61,089 nucleotides of DNA, taken from positions 1 through 61,089 of the forward strand of contig NZ_BATR01000052.1 in NCBI RefSeq assembly GCF_000739655.1, given 5' to 3'. The number at the start of each line of letters is the position of its first letter. Position 1 is the first letter of the stretch. A model generated the notes under the pieces. It was not told the DNA's origin. It worked only from the letters and a program-made list of their open reading frames with translations, and searched no databases. Below are positions 34,443 through 43,367 of the stretch, piece after piece. A program made the position numbers and the translations under genes. The stretch comes from Verrucomicrobium sp. BvORR106. Lineage in GTDB: Bacteria; Verrucomicrobiota; Verrucomicrobiia; Verrucomicrobiales; Verrucomicrobiaceae.

Positions 34443-37400
34443 ATGAGCGGCTCTTCATCAGCTTCCTACTCCCTGGCACAAGCCCGCCTGGCCCTTGCTG
34501 AGGCCCGTCGCAACACTGCTCGATTGCGGAGTGAGATTGCGGCGGCGGGGACGCAGTTGAAGGAGCTGGAACGTGGCCTGCCAGCACAGGATCCGCAGGT
34601 GATCGCGGCACGGCGCGCCCAAAAGGAGCGGCTGGAACGGCTGCGGGAGGCCAGGGAAAAGGAACGCGCGGCGCAGGCGGCGACGGATCGCGGACTGGCG
34701 GAGGTGTTGCGAGACAGCGTGGCCAATGATGTGGCGCAGCTCTCCGCGGAGTATCCCGTGGTGCTGCTACCCGTCCGGCTGGAGACACGCTTTGGATTCG
34801 ATGTGGCTGGCGCTCCCGTGTTGAGGGTGCGCATTTTTCCCGATGAACTGATGGCGGACACGCATGAGCCGCCCCTCACGCCGAAGGAGCGGGAGGCGGG
34901 CATCGCCTACTGGCGGGCGGGCTGGGAGGCGGCCGGGGAACGGGAAGCCTGGCGGCTGCTGGTGGCGCAGTTTCCTGCAACCCGCGCGGCGTGGATCGCA
35001 AGGGTCCTGACCCCGTCGAACGTGGCCTCACGACCCGCAGGGGATCCCGTGTTTCCTCAAACTGAGGAACGGCCCCAGAGCTGGACCCGGCCTGCGGAGG
35101 CGCGGGTGCTGCCGGACCGCTGGCTGGTCACCATCTTCCGCAGTCGAAGGGCGATTCATCGGGCGACTACCCTGCCGGTGAAGGAACCGCTGGCCCTCAC
35201 CCTCAGCCCTGTGGTGGAGGAGGGGGACGCCAGCATGGCCACGCTGCCGGATGGCTTGCAGATCGATGACGACATTGCCTGGACGGTGAACTATGACCGT
35301 GCGGTGGAGGCGGGCATGGCCGTCACCCTGCCGCTGTCTGCCCAGGATCTGACGCGGGGCATTGAGCGGCTCATGGTGGTGGGGGTGAAGTCGTCCCTTT
35401 CTCCAGAGGAGGCGGGGAAGCGTCTGGAAGAGCTGCTGGAGAATCATCACTACGGTCGCGGACTGGCCTTTGTGCCGCAGGGCACTCCCACCAACAACGC
35501 CAGCGAGGTTCCCTCTGGGTTCCCCGTGGTGGATCCCGATGGCGCGTTGAGTTTCGAGACGGAGCGCGGCGCTCCCCTGAGTGGACCGGAGAGCAACGGT
35601 ACGCTTTTTGCCCGAGCGCTGGGCGTGCAGGAGGAAACGGCGGCCCATCTGGCCGGGGCGGGCGATGCGGAGCAGCCGCGGGCACGGGCGATGAACGAGG
35701 CGCTCTGGCCGGCCACGTGGAATTATTTCCTGGACCAGCTCATGGACCCCGTGATCACGGACGCAGGGGTGCAGCAGGCGCGGCGTCACTTTGCCTCGCA
35801 TGTGCGGGGACGGGGACCGCTCCCGGCCTTCCGCACGGGGGCCACGCCGTATGGGCTGCTGCCGGTGAGCTCCTTGAACCGATGGGTGCCCGGTCAGTCG
35901 GACCCGGTGGCGGAGACGCATCTGGTTCCGCTGCTCCGCACGCTGCGGGGCATCTGGCAGGAGCAGGTGCCGCGCGTGCCGCGGGTGGGGGGCACGGGAG
36001 ATCCGGATGAGGACCTGCTGGCGGTGCTGGGCATGGACGCGAGCACGCGGGAGGCGCGGCTGAGACGTGTGCTGGGCCCGCAGTTTCAGACGCAGCTCTT
36101 TGCCTCTCTGAACATCAATGCAGGCAACTGGCAGACGCGTCTGGCCTCGCTGGCGCAGAGTGTGATGAGCCGGATCGGGCATCCGGAGTGGAGCCCGCGA
36201 CTGGCAAGGATGAGCTTCTCCGACAGCGCGCATCTGGTGGGCAGTCACTTCGTGGCTCCGGCACCGTTGTCTGAGACGGAGGGGTTGCCGGGGTTCAACT
36301 ACATTCAGTGGATCCGCACCGCCTCGCTGACGGAGCTCCGGCAGGAGCAGTTTCCACGAGGAGTGAGCCGGCCGCCAGCACTGCTTTATCATCTGCTGCG
36401 GCACGCGGCGCTCAGCCTGTATGCGGATGCGGGCACGAAGCTGGCGATCAGACACAACCTGGCCACACGCGAGGATCTGAGGGAGGCGGAGCTACTCAAT
36501 CTTGGCGGCGGCAACACTACAACGCGGAGAACGGTGTGGCAGCGGCTCGACCTGAGAATCCCGAATGTCACGGGGGACCGCACGCTGGGGGACTTCCTGC
36601 TGAAGGACCGCCAGGTGGAGGACACCAAGGCCATCCGGGCCTACCATGCGGTGCTGGAGGGTCTGGAGACGCTGCCCACCGCAGAGCTGGACCGGCTTTT
36701 CACGGAGACGCTCGACACCTGCTCCCACCGGCTGGATGCGTGGATCACCTCCCTGGCCTCCAAGCGGCTCGAGGAAATACGCGGACGGCAGCGGCATGGC
36801 AGCCATCTGGCCGCCTTCGGCTGGGTGGAAGACTTGAGACCGGACGCGGCCCGGCCCGGCGTGGAGCCGGTGGACCTGGGCGGCTTCATTCACGCGCCTT
36901 CTTCAGCGCATGCCGCCACGGCGGCGATCTTGCGCAGCGCGCATCTCACCCGCTCCGGGGAGGATCCTGCACGGTATGCCGTGGACCTTTCGTCAACGCG
37001 CGTCCGTGAGGCCTCGACGCTGCTGGAGGCGGTGAGACAGGGGCAGCCGCTCGGCGCGGTGCTGGGCTATCGATTCGAACGTGGGCTGCACGAGGGGCAT
37101 CGTCCCCTGCGGCTCGACAAGTACATCGATCCCTTCCGTCGGATCTATCCCTTGGTGGCGGACAAGGGCGAGGAATCCGGTGAGGCGGCGGAGGCGATTG
37201 CCGCACGCAACGTGGTGGACGGCCTCCTGCTGCGAACCGCGTGGCAGGAGGGGACAATCCCCTGGGGGCAGCGTGGGCTTCCCGGCGGCGGAAATGACCG
37301 GACGGCGATCGAGGCGGAACTGCGCCGGCTGGACGGCGCGGTGGATGGGGTGGCAGACCTGCTCACGGCGGAGTCGGTGTTTCAAATCGTTCGAGGAAAC

Positions 37401-38891
37401 AGCGGCCGTGCTGCCGGGGTGCTGGACAGCCTGGCCCAGGGGGCGCGGCCTCCGGAGCCGGAGGTGGCGGTGCAGCCGCGCACGGGCACCACGCTGACCC
37501 ATCGAGTGGCGCTGGTGCTGGGTGGGGAGCCGGTCGCGACTGCGGATTGGGCGGGTGTGCCGCTGACGCCGCGCGCGCAGGTGGAGCCTTATCTGGACGC
37601 CTGGGCGGGGACGCTGCTGGGGCATCCGGCGAATGTGCGATGCCGGGTGGGATTCGTTGATGCATCGAACCAGGCGGTGGAGCGGGAGGTGACACTGGCG
37701 GAGCTGGGGCTGCGCCCACTGGACGTGCTGGCGCGGGCCGGAGCTTCTGTGTCGGTGCTGGACCGGCAGGTGACGGCGCTGCTTCCTGCTGATGCCACCG
37801 GAGTGGAGATCCGCTATGCCGCCGCGCCAGACTGGGATCGGGCTGTGGTGCGGACCTTTCCTGATCTGCTGGAGGTGGCGCGGGCCTTGAACGCACTGCT
37901 CACGCAAGGCCGTCCGCTGGAGCCCAAGGATCTGGTCTCCCCAGAGAATGCGCAGGCGGCAGATGCTGCGGACCGGCTGGAGGCGGAGGCCACGCAGCGG
38001 GCTGGTGACGCGACGAGCGCACTGGACGGGGCGATTGCGCAGTTGCAGGCAGGCCCGGTTTCCGACACGGTCGCGGCTCGTACGGGCATCCTGTTTGGGG
38101 TGCCGGAGACTGCTGCGACGGGCGGGGTCGAGGCCCTGCTGGCCGAGCTGTTGCGGCGCAAGGAGGCTGCGGACACGGCTACGAGGGCGAGGGACAAGGT
38201 GCGGGCAGTCTTTGGGCGTGATTTCCTCTTCCTGCCGCGTTTCAAGGGCGTGAATGCCGCCGAGCTGGGTCTGGCGCTGGCCCATGGCCCTGCGCTGGTG
38301 GGGCGGCCGCAGGTGGTGAGCCGCTGGGTGCAGCAGGTGTCTCGCGTGCGGAACCCTCTGGCCGCCTGGCGGCAGCTTTCTCTTCTGACCACCGCGCTGG
38401 GACGTCCGGCGGGTTCGTGGAATGTGGCCCAGCTTCCTCATGCGCCTACCGGGAAGTGGGTGGGGCTGCCGTTTGCCAGTGAAGAAGAGCGGCCGGAGTC
38501 GGGGCGTCTCTCCCTGGTGCTGAACCGCGCCAGCGCGCCCGCGGCGACGGATGCCTGGGTGGGGCTGATGCTGGATGAGTGGAGTGAGATTATCCCTGCC
38601 CGCCGCGAGGATACCTCGATCGCCTTCCACTACGATGACCCGGGCGCGGAAGCCCCACAGGTGGTGCTTATCGCCGTGCCGCCGGTGGAGACGCCGCAGT
38701 GGGATCTGGACACTCTGCATGACATCCTGCACGACACCCTGGATCTGGCGAAGCTCCGCGCGGTGGACGGCGATCTGCTGCCGCTGGGCCAGCTCCTGCC
38801 CGCCATCTACATGACCGCGAACACGCGCCGGGAGGCGGTGACCGCAGACCTCGGCGCGATCCTCCAGCGCGCGCCGGAGGCCACCCTTTAA
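34443..38891 (+). CDS. Giant protein of unknown function (1482 aa) with N-terminal coiled coil
   Basis: I cannot assign a function. Residues about 8-90 are a long charged coiled coil (RRNTARLRSEIAAAGTQLKE; RLERLREAREKERAAQAATD). The conserved-looking core then begins: YPVVLLPVRLETRFGFDVAG, RVRIFPDELMADTHEPPLTP, and ARAMNEALWPATWNYFLDQL at about 420. The C-terminus has WVGLMLDEWSEIIPARREDT, FHYDDPGAEAPQVVLIAVPP and LDTLHDILHDTLDLAKLRAV. The codon pattern is uniform and rich in GCG/CTG. No export signal or membrane segment is visible. Long antisense frames over this gene are by-products of high GC. The next gene follows 18 bases later. Confidence 0.62.
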   Translation: MSGSSSASYSLAQARLALAEARRNTARLRSEIAAAGTQLKELERGLPAQDPQVIAARRAQKERLERLREAREKERAAQAATDRGLAEVLRDSVANDVAQLSAEYPVVLLPVRLETRFGFDVAGAPVLRVRIFPDELMADTHEPPLTPKEREAGIAYWRAGWEAAGEREAWRLLVAQFPATRAAWIARVLTPSNVASRPAGDPVFPQTEERPQSWTRPAEARVLPDRWLVTIFRSRRAIHRATTLPVKEPLALTLSPVVEEGDASMATLPDGLQIDDDIAWTVNYDRAVEAGMAVTLPLSAQDLTRGIERLMVVGVKSSLSPEEAGKRLEELLENHHYGRGLAFVPQGTPTNNASEVPSGFPVVDPDGALSFETERGAPLSGPESNGTLFARALGVQEETAAHLAGAGDAEQPRARAMNEALWPATWNYFLDQLMDPVITDAGVQQARRHFASHVRGRGPLPAFRTGATPYGLLPVSSLNRWVPGQSDPVAETHLVPLLRTLRGIWQEQVPRVPRVGGTGDPDEDLLAVLGMDASTREARLRRVLGPQFQTQLFASLNINAGNWQTRLASLAQSVMSRIGHPEWSPRLARMSFSDSAHLVGSHFVAPAPLSETEGLPGFNYIQWIRTASLTELRQEQFPRGVSRPPALLYHLLRHAALSLYADAGTKLAIRHNLATREDLREAELLNLGGGNTTTRRTVWQRLDLRIPNVTGDRTLGDFLLKDRQVEDTKAIRAYHAVLEGLETLPTAELDRLFTETLDTCSHRLDAWITSLASKRLEEIRGRQRHGSHLAAFGWVEDLRPDAARPGVEPVDLGGFIHAPSSAHAATAAILRSAHLTRSGEDPARYAVDLSSTRVREASTLLEAVRQGQPLGAVLGYRFERGLHEGHRPLRLDKYIDPFRRIYPLVADKGEESGEAAEAIAARNVVDGLLLRTAWQEGTIPWGQRGLPGGGNDRTAIEAELRRLDGAVDGVADLLTAESVFQIVRGNSGRAAGVLDSLAQGARPPEPEVAVQPRTGTTLTHRVALVLGGEPVATADWAGVPLTPRAQVEPYLDAWAGTLLGHPANVRCRVGFVDASNQAVEREVTLAELGLRPLDVLARAGASVSVLDRQVTALLPADATGVEIRYAAAPDWDRAVVRTFPDLLEVARALNALLTQGRPLEPKDLVSPENAQAADAADRLEAEATQRAGDATSALDGAIAQLQAGPVSDTVAARTGILFGVPETAATGGVEALLAELLRRKEAADTATRARDKVRAVFGRDFLFLPRFKGVNAAELGLALAHGPALVGRPQVVSRWVQQVSRVRNPLAAWRQLSLLTTALGRPAGSWNVAQLPHAPTGKWVGLPFASEEERPESGRLSLVLNRASAPAATDAWVGLMLDEWSEIIPARREDTSIAFHYDDPGAEAPQVVLIAVPPVETPQWDLDTLHDILHDTLDLAKLRAVDGDLLPLGQLLPAIYMTANTRREAVTADLGAILQRAPEATL

Positions 38892-38909
38892 GCCCTAGTT
38901 TGTTTCCTC

Positions 38910-40622
38910 ATGCCATCCATCACCTACTGGAACCGCCTCGAAGTGAGGCCGCGCTCGGCCAACTTCGCCTCTGCGCTCTCCGCCCGCATCCGTGATCCGC
39001 TGTGGATGCTGACGCGGCAGTGGCAGTTTGGCGAGTTCAAGGGGGAGGATGCGGCGGCCCCGGCGTATGTGCAGGTGGCCACCACGCAGAGTCAACTGAC
39101 GGGCTGGGTGCAGGGGGACGGCTCGGTGGCTCCGATCCAGAATGGCGACCTCATGGAGCCGATGGTGCAGGCAGAGGCGCTGACGCCGGACTACGCCTCC
39201 CGGGTGGAGGTTGGCCAGCTCTTTGAGCAACTCCTCACGGAGGCCGGAGTGCCGGAGCTGGTGCCTGACTTTCGCCGTGCCTATCCGCTGCTGGCACTGC
39301 AACCGGAGGAGATCGCTGGAGACCCGGATCATGATACGCTGAGGTTCCGGCAGGTCATGACGGGTCGGGCGCTGGATGGCATTTCCTTGAACCGGGCGGC
39401 AACCGTGGCCTTTCCCGGACTGCCCCCGGAGCCGGTGGTGGATCCGACTCAGCAGGGGCCCGTGAGGGACGCGCTGGACCGGCTGGCGGAGTGGGTGCGG
39501 GAGGTCTGGGGGGTGTTTGACACCACGGACCCCGGCATCTGGGATCCCGCGCGGTTGGAGTACAGGGTGACCCTAGTGGCCGGTGCGCCCTCGGGTGAGA
39601 GCATCGCCTTGAAAGCCCGGCCGGGCAGCAATGCGGACTTTGGCTGGCAGTCGCTGGAGGTGGCTGGGGAGAGTCCGCCCCCCTCCGCTCCGGCACCGCC
39701 GCCGGTGGAGGCGAAGAGCCTCACCGTCATCCCGGGGCGCGTTCAGTTTCGCGGCATGCCTAATCATCGCTGGTGGGATTTCGAAAACGGTCAGGTGGAC
39801 TTTGGCGGCATCACGCCAGACAAGCGGGACCTCGCCCGGCTCGTGGTGATGGACTTCATGCTCGTTCAAGGAAACGACTGGTTCCTGGTCCCGGTTGAGC
39901 AGGAGACGGGCACTCTCACCCGGGTGGACTCGCTGGTGGTGCATGACGTTTTCGGCGGCACCACGAGGATCGAGCGCGCGGATGCATCACCCGGACCGGC
40001 GGGGCAGCGATGGACGCTCTACTCCACCACGGTGGAGGCGGCACCCACAGGGCTGGCTGGGTTCTTCACCCTGAGCCCCAATGTGGGGCCAGCCGTTCAA
40101 CAAGGGTTAGTGCTGGAGGAGGTGAGATTTCTGCGGGATGAGATGGCGAACATGGCGTGGGCGGTGGAACATACGGCGGAAAATGGCCTGGGCCGTGCGT
40201 GGCCGGGGCATGAGAGGGATCTGGCCCTGCCCCCTCCGCTGACGAGCGGACCGGTCGATACGCCGTTGCGATATCAACTGCAAACCCGGGTGCCGCAGAA
40301 CTGGCTGCCGCTCATTCCGGTGGCGATCGATCCGCAGGAAGGCGACATTGCCCTCGAGCTCGGGGCCCTGCTCACGCAGGGCGAAAATCCGCAGCCCATC
40401 CGTCCGACGGGGCGCATTCTGCAACCCTCCGCCATCGGCAGTGTGGCCTACCGCATTCGAGAAGAAGAAGTGCCCCGCGAGGGATTGCAGGTCTCTCGTG
40501 TGATGTGCCGCTGCCGGGGCAGCGATGGCTCCACGCATCTCTGGGTGGCCCGTCGCAAGCAGATCGGCCGGGGTGAAGGCTCCAGCGGCCTGCGGTTTGA
40601 CCTGGCGGTGGAGGCAGAGTGA
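38910..40622 (+). CDS. Unknown protein (570 aa), last gene of the 18-kb locus
   Basis: No function recognised. The N-terminus is distinctive: ITYWNRLEVRPRSANFASAL, then IRDPLWMLTRQWQFGEFKGE, which looks like a strongly conserved family signature. The middle contains MPNHRWWDFENGQVDFGGIT and the LARLVVMDFMLVQGNDWFLV stretch (about 285-330). The end reads LRYQLQTRVPQNWLPLIPVA and IGSVAYRIREEEVPREG. It is soluble, without a signal peptide. A reducing 'FKGEDAAAPAYVQVAT' beta-region follows the signature. A DeoR regulator on the opposite strand ends 36 bases downstream, which closes the locus. Confidence 0.62.
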   Translation: MPSITYWNRLEVRPRSANFASALSARIRDPLWMLTRQWQFGEFKGEDAAAPAYVQVATTQSQLTGWVQGDGSVAPIQNGDLMEPMVQAEALTPDYASRVEVGQLFEQLLTEAGVPELVPDFRRAYPLLALQPEEIAGDPDHDTLRFRQVMTGRALDGISLNRAATVAFPGLPPEPVVDPTQQGPVRDALDRLAEWVREVWGVFDTTDPGIWDPARLEYRVTLVAGAPSGESIALKARPGSNADFGWQSLEVAGESPPPSAPAPPPVEAKSLTVIPGRVQFRGMPNHRWWDFENGQVDFGGITPDKRDLARLVVMDFMLVQGNDWFLVPVEQETGTLTRVDSLVVHDVFGGTTRIERADASPGPAGQRWTLYSTTVEAAPTGLAGFFTLSPNVGPAVQQGLVLEEVRFLRDEMANMAWAVEHTAENGLGRAWPGHERDLALPPPLTSGPVDTPLRYQLQTRVPQNWLPLIPVAIDPQEGDIALELGALLTQGENPQPIRPTGRILQPSAIGSVAYRIREEEVPREGLQVSRVMCRCRGSDGSTHLWVARRKQIGRGEGSSGLRFDLAVEAE

Positions 40623-40658
40623 GGTTTCGGGAGCTTCAGGAGATAACGCAAAGGTGCC

Positions 40659-41486
40659 TTACACCACCTCGACCTCCATCCCGAGGCTCTCGATCTCCCG
40701 CCGTGCCGTGGTGGGCAGGCCGTGGTCGGTGATCAGGAGTTGCGCGGAATTAAGCGGGGCCACCCGCACCATGCCGGAGGTGGACCACTTGCTGGAGTCT
40801 CCCAGCAGGGTGACGCGCCGGGCGGAGCGGATCATCGCGCGCTTGATCTGGGCGATGTCCAGATTCGTGTCCGTCACGCCGTGATGCAGGTCCATCGCCT
40901 GCACCCCCAGAAAGAGGTGATCAACCAGCAGCTCCTTGAGCATCTCTTCTGTCCTCGAACCCAGCGTGCTTCCTGAATCCCTGCCCACCGTGCCTCCCAG
41001 CAGGATGACATTGGCGGCGGTGTGAGCGGTGGCGGCCAGGGCGACGTTCAACGCATTGGTGACGATGGTGAGCCCCTCCAACTGCGCCAGATGGGGGATC
41101 ATCTCGATGGCGGTCGTGCCAGCGTCCAAGATCAGGGACTGCCCGGCGTGAATCCGCTTTGCTGCGGCAGCGGCAATGCGGCGCTTCACCTCAATGTGCA
41201 GGCTCATGCGGTGATCCAAATCTGGCAGGGAGGTGACGGTACGAGTCATCACCACGGGGAGCGCACCCCCGCGATCCCGCACCAGTTTGCCTTCGCGCTC
41301 CAGGTGATCGAGGTCCGTCCGGATGGTGACCTCGGAGACGCCAAAGCGCTTGGCTAGTTCCGTGACGCGTACCGCGCCTTCCTCGCGCACTAGCGCTGTG
41401 ATCTGGCCGCGGCGCTGGGCGGTCATCAGCGTGGTGTCCGCCGCGGGGGTGGAGGCTTTCGCGGTATTTTTGGAAGGGGTTCCCAT
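40659..41486 (-). CDS. DeoR-family transcriptional regulator of the fructose operon
   Basis: 275 residues from ATG 41486. The N-terminal winged helix reads ITALVREEGAVRVTELAKRF, then GVSEVTIRTDLDHLEREG and LVRDRGGA, the DeoR hallmark. The C-terminal sugar-phosphate sensor domain has RIHAGQSLILDAGTTAIEMI, NALNVALAATAH, VILLGGTVGRDSGSTLGS, and DHLFLGVQAMDLHHGVTDTN. By position it should repress fruA and downstream genes and be released by a phosphorylated intermediate such as fructose 1-phosphate; that is inference. MTAQRRG at 41426 is another possible start. It is divergent from fruA, and the repeats at 41545-41610 are the likely binding site. Confidence 0.88.
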   Translation of the reverse strand: MGTPSKNTAKASTPAADTTLMTAQRRGQITALVREEGAVRVTELAKRFGVSEVTIRTDLDHLEREGKLVRDRGGALPVVMTRTVTSLPDLDHRMSLHIEVKRRIAAAAAKRIHAGQSLILDAGTTAIEMIPHLAQLEGLTIVTNALNVALAATAHTAANVILLGGTVGRDSGSTLGSRTEEMLKELLVDHLFLGVQAMDLHHGVTDTNLDIAQIKRAMIRSARRVTLLGDSSKWSTSGMVRVAPLNSAQLLITDHGLPTTARREIESLGMEVEVV

Positions 41487-41544
41487 CACAAGTATTCGAA
41501 GGCGTTTACAAGAAATCGCAAGAAAAATCCCCCGTGAGCTGCCG

Positions 41545-41610
41545 ACTTTCGCAAATTTAGGCTCGACATTTTTCGAAAACTTTCGCAAACTTTCGTTAAT
41601 TCACGAAAAT
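41545..41610. promoter_or_regulatory. Candidate DeoR operator array before fruA
   Basis: TTTCG occurs at 41547, 41571, 41581 and 41591, with CGAAA in the opposite sense at 41604. Three of them are spaced exactly 10 bases apart, so they face the same side of the helix. ACTTTCGCAAA is repeated (41545 and 41579), and TTTTTCGAAAA is a near palindrome at 41569. The tract ends 5 bases before the fruA ATG. Confidence 0.6.
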
Positions 41611-41615
41611 AGCCG

Positions 41616-43367
41616 ATGAAAATTGCCGCACTCACATCCTGTCCCACTGGCGTCGCCCATACCTTCATGGCGGCGGAGGCGTTGAAAAAGGCAGCTGCCA
41701 TCCTCGGGCACTCCATCCGGGTGGAGACCCAAGGAGCGCAAGGCACGCGAGACGCCCTCACGGAAGCGGAGATTGCGGAGGCCGACGTGGTGATCCTGGC
41801 GACGGACGTGCGGGCCGATGTGGGTCGTTTCGCTGGCAAGCCCACGCTGGAGACTTCCACAAGCGAGGCCATCCGTCATACTCGCGAGGTGATCGAGCGA
41901 AGTATGGCCATTGTGCCTGCTCGCTTGGAAAGCGCTCCGTCCGTTGAAGCCGCTGCCCCGGCTGTCGCGGCCCCGGCGGTGACGGGCGGGAAGAAGCTCG
42001 TCGGCATCACCTCCTGCCCGACGGGGATCGCCCACACCTTCATGGCGGCCGAGGCGCTGCAAAAGGCGGCCAAGGCCCTGGGACATGAGATCAAGGTGGA
42101 GACACAGGGCTCCGTGGGGGCGAAGAATCAATTGACGCCCGAAGACATCGCCGCCGCGGATGCGGTCGTTATTGCCGCCGATGCCAAGGTGGACACCTCC
42201 CGCTTCGCCGGGAAACCGCTCTACATGACGGGCACCAAGCATGCGATGCACAAGGGCAAGGAGGTCATCGAGACGGCGCTGAAACAACCCGCCAGCACCG
42301 GAGGCGATCTGGTGAGTGCGATGGAGCAGGCGAAGGCGGAGCGCTCCAAGTCCCGCACCGGCCCCTACAAGCACTTGATGACGGGAGTTTCCTATATGCT
42401 ACCCATCGTGATTGCGGGAGGTCTCGCCATCGCGCTTGCGTTTGCTTTCGGAGGCATTTACGCGGGCGATCAAAAAGGCACGCTGGCGGCGGCATTGAGC
42501 CAGATCGGCGGGGGTGCGGCCTTCAGTCTCTTTGTCGCGGTGCTCTCGGGCTTCATCGCGTACTCCATCGCCGACCGGCCTGGCATTGCCCCCGGCATGG
42601 TGGGCGGACTGCTGGCGCAGAATCTGGGCGCGGGTTTCCTGGGTGGTATCGTCTCCGGTTTCCTGGCCGGTTATCTCACGCGCTTCCTGGCGGAGAAGAT
42701 CAAGCTGCCCAACACGCTGGAGGGCCTGAAGCCCGTGCTGATTCTCCCCTTCCTCTCGACCATCATCGTGGGTCTGCTCATGATCTTTGTGATCGCTCCG
42801 CCGGTTCAGGGGGCGCTCAACGCGATGACGGAGTGGCTCAACAGCATGCGCGGGACGAATGCGGCGCTGCTGGGCATCATCCTCGGTGCGATGATGGCCT
42901 TCGACATGGGCGGCCCCATCAACAAGGCGGCCTACACGTTCTCTGTGGGGCTGCTGGCGAGCAAGGTGTACACGCCCATGGCGGCGACGATGGCCGCGGG
43001 CATGACACCGCCGCTGGGTCTGGCGCTGGCGTGTTTTCTCTTCAAGAACCGGTTTGATGCCGAGGAACGCACGGCGGGCACACCGGCCCTGGTGCTGGGC
43101 TTTTCCTTCATCACGGAGGGGGCCATCCCCTTCGCGGCCAAGGATCCCCTTCGCGTCATCCCGGCCCTGGTGCTGGGATCTGCGGTGGCGGGGGCCATCT
43201 CCATGGCCAGCAATGTGCAGCTCCTGGTGCCGCACGGCGGGATCTTCGCCGCGATGATCCCGGGGGCAGTGACCAATCTCGTGCCCTACCTCATCGCCAT
43301 CGTGGCCGGCACCGCCGTCACCACCACCGCCCTGTTCTTCCTCAAACGTCCTGTTGTGTCTGCATGA
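41616..43367 (+). CDS. fruA: Fructose PTS transporter EIIBC (IIB'-IIB-IIC)
   Basis: 583 residues. Two IIB domains carry the phosphorylated cysteines C9 ([17 protein letters not shown]) and C134 ([17 protein letters not shown]), joined by an Ala/Pro linker. The IIC membrane channel begins near residue 245 ([20 protein letters not shown]) and includes [16 protein letters not shown] and the [16 protein letters not shown] motif. It imports fructose as fructose 1-phosphate. The double IIB layout matches enterobacterial FruA. There is no ribosome-binding sequence. It overlaps the next gene as ATGA. Confidence 0.95.
   Translation: MKIAALTSCPTGVAHTFMAAEALKKAAAILGHSIRVETQGAQGTRDALTEAEIAEADVVILATDVRADVGRFAGKPTLETSTSEAIRHTREVIERSMAIVPARLESAPSVEAAAPAVAAPAVTGGKKLVGITSCPTGIAHTFMAAEALQKAAKALGHEIKVETQGSVGAKNQLTPEDIAAADAVVIAADAKVDTSRFAGKPLYMTGTKHAMHKGKEVIETALKQPASTGGDLVSAMEQAKAERSKSRTGPYKHLMTGVSYMLPIVIAGGLAIALAFAFGGIYAGDQKGTLAAALSQIGGGAAFSLFVAVLSGFIAYSIADRPGIAPGMVGGLLAQNLGAGFLGGIVSGFLAGYLTRFLAEKIKLPNTLEGLKPVLILPFLSTIIVGLLMIFVIAPPVQGALNAMTEWLNSMRGTNAALLGIILGAMMAFDMGGPINKAAYTFSVGLLASKVYTPMAATMAAGMTPPLGLALACFLFKNRFDAEERTAGTPALVLGFSFITEGAIPFAAKDPLRVIPALVLGSAVAGAISMASNVQLLVPHGGIFAAMIPGAVTNLVPYLIAIVAGTAVTTTALFFLKRPVVSA

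Noticed and set aside
28787-38732. Minus-strand frames of 570 (28787-30499), 475 (35028-36455) and 579 codons (36993-38732)
   Set aside because: They sit within the giant genes of the 18-kb locus; composition is biased and no start context or motif supports them. The plus-strand genes tile without gaps.
22266-40622. Prophage or contractile injection system
   Set aside because: No tail, sheath, baseplate, capsid, integrase or lysis-like sequence was recognised; large size and unknown function alone are not evidence for it.
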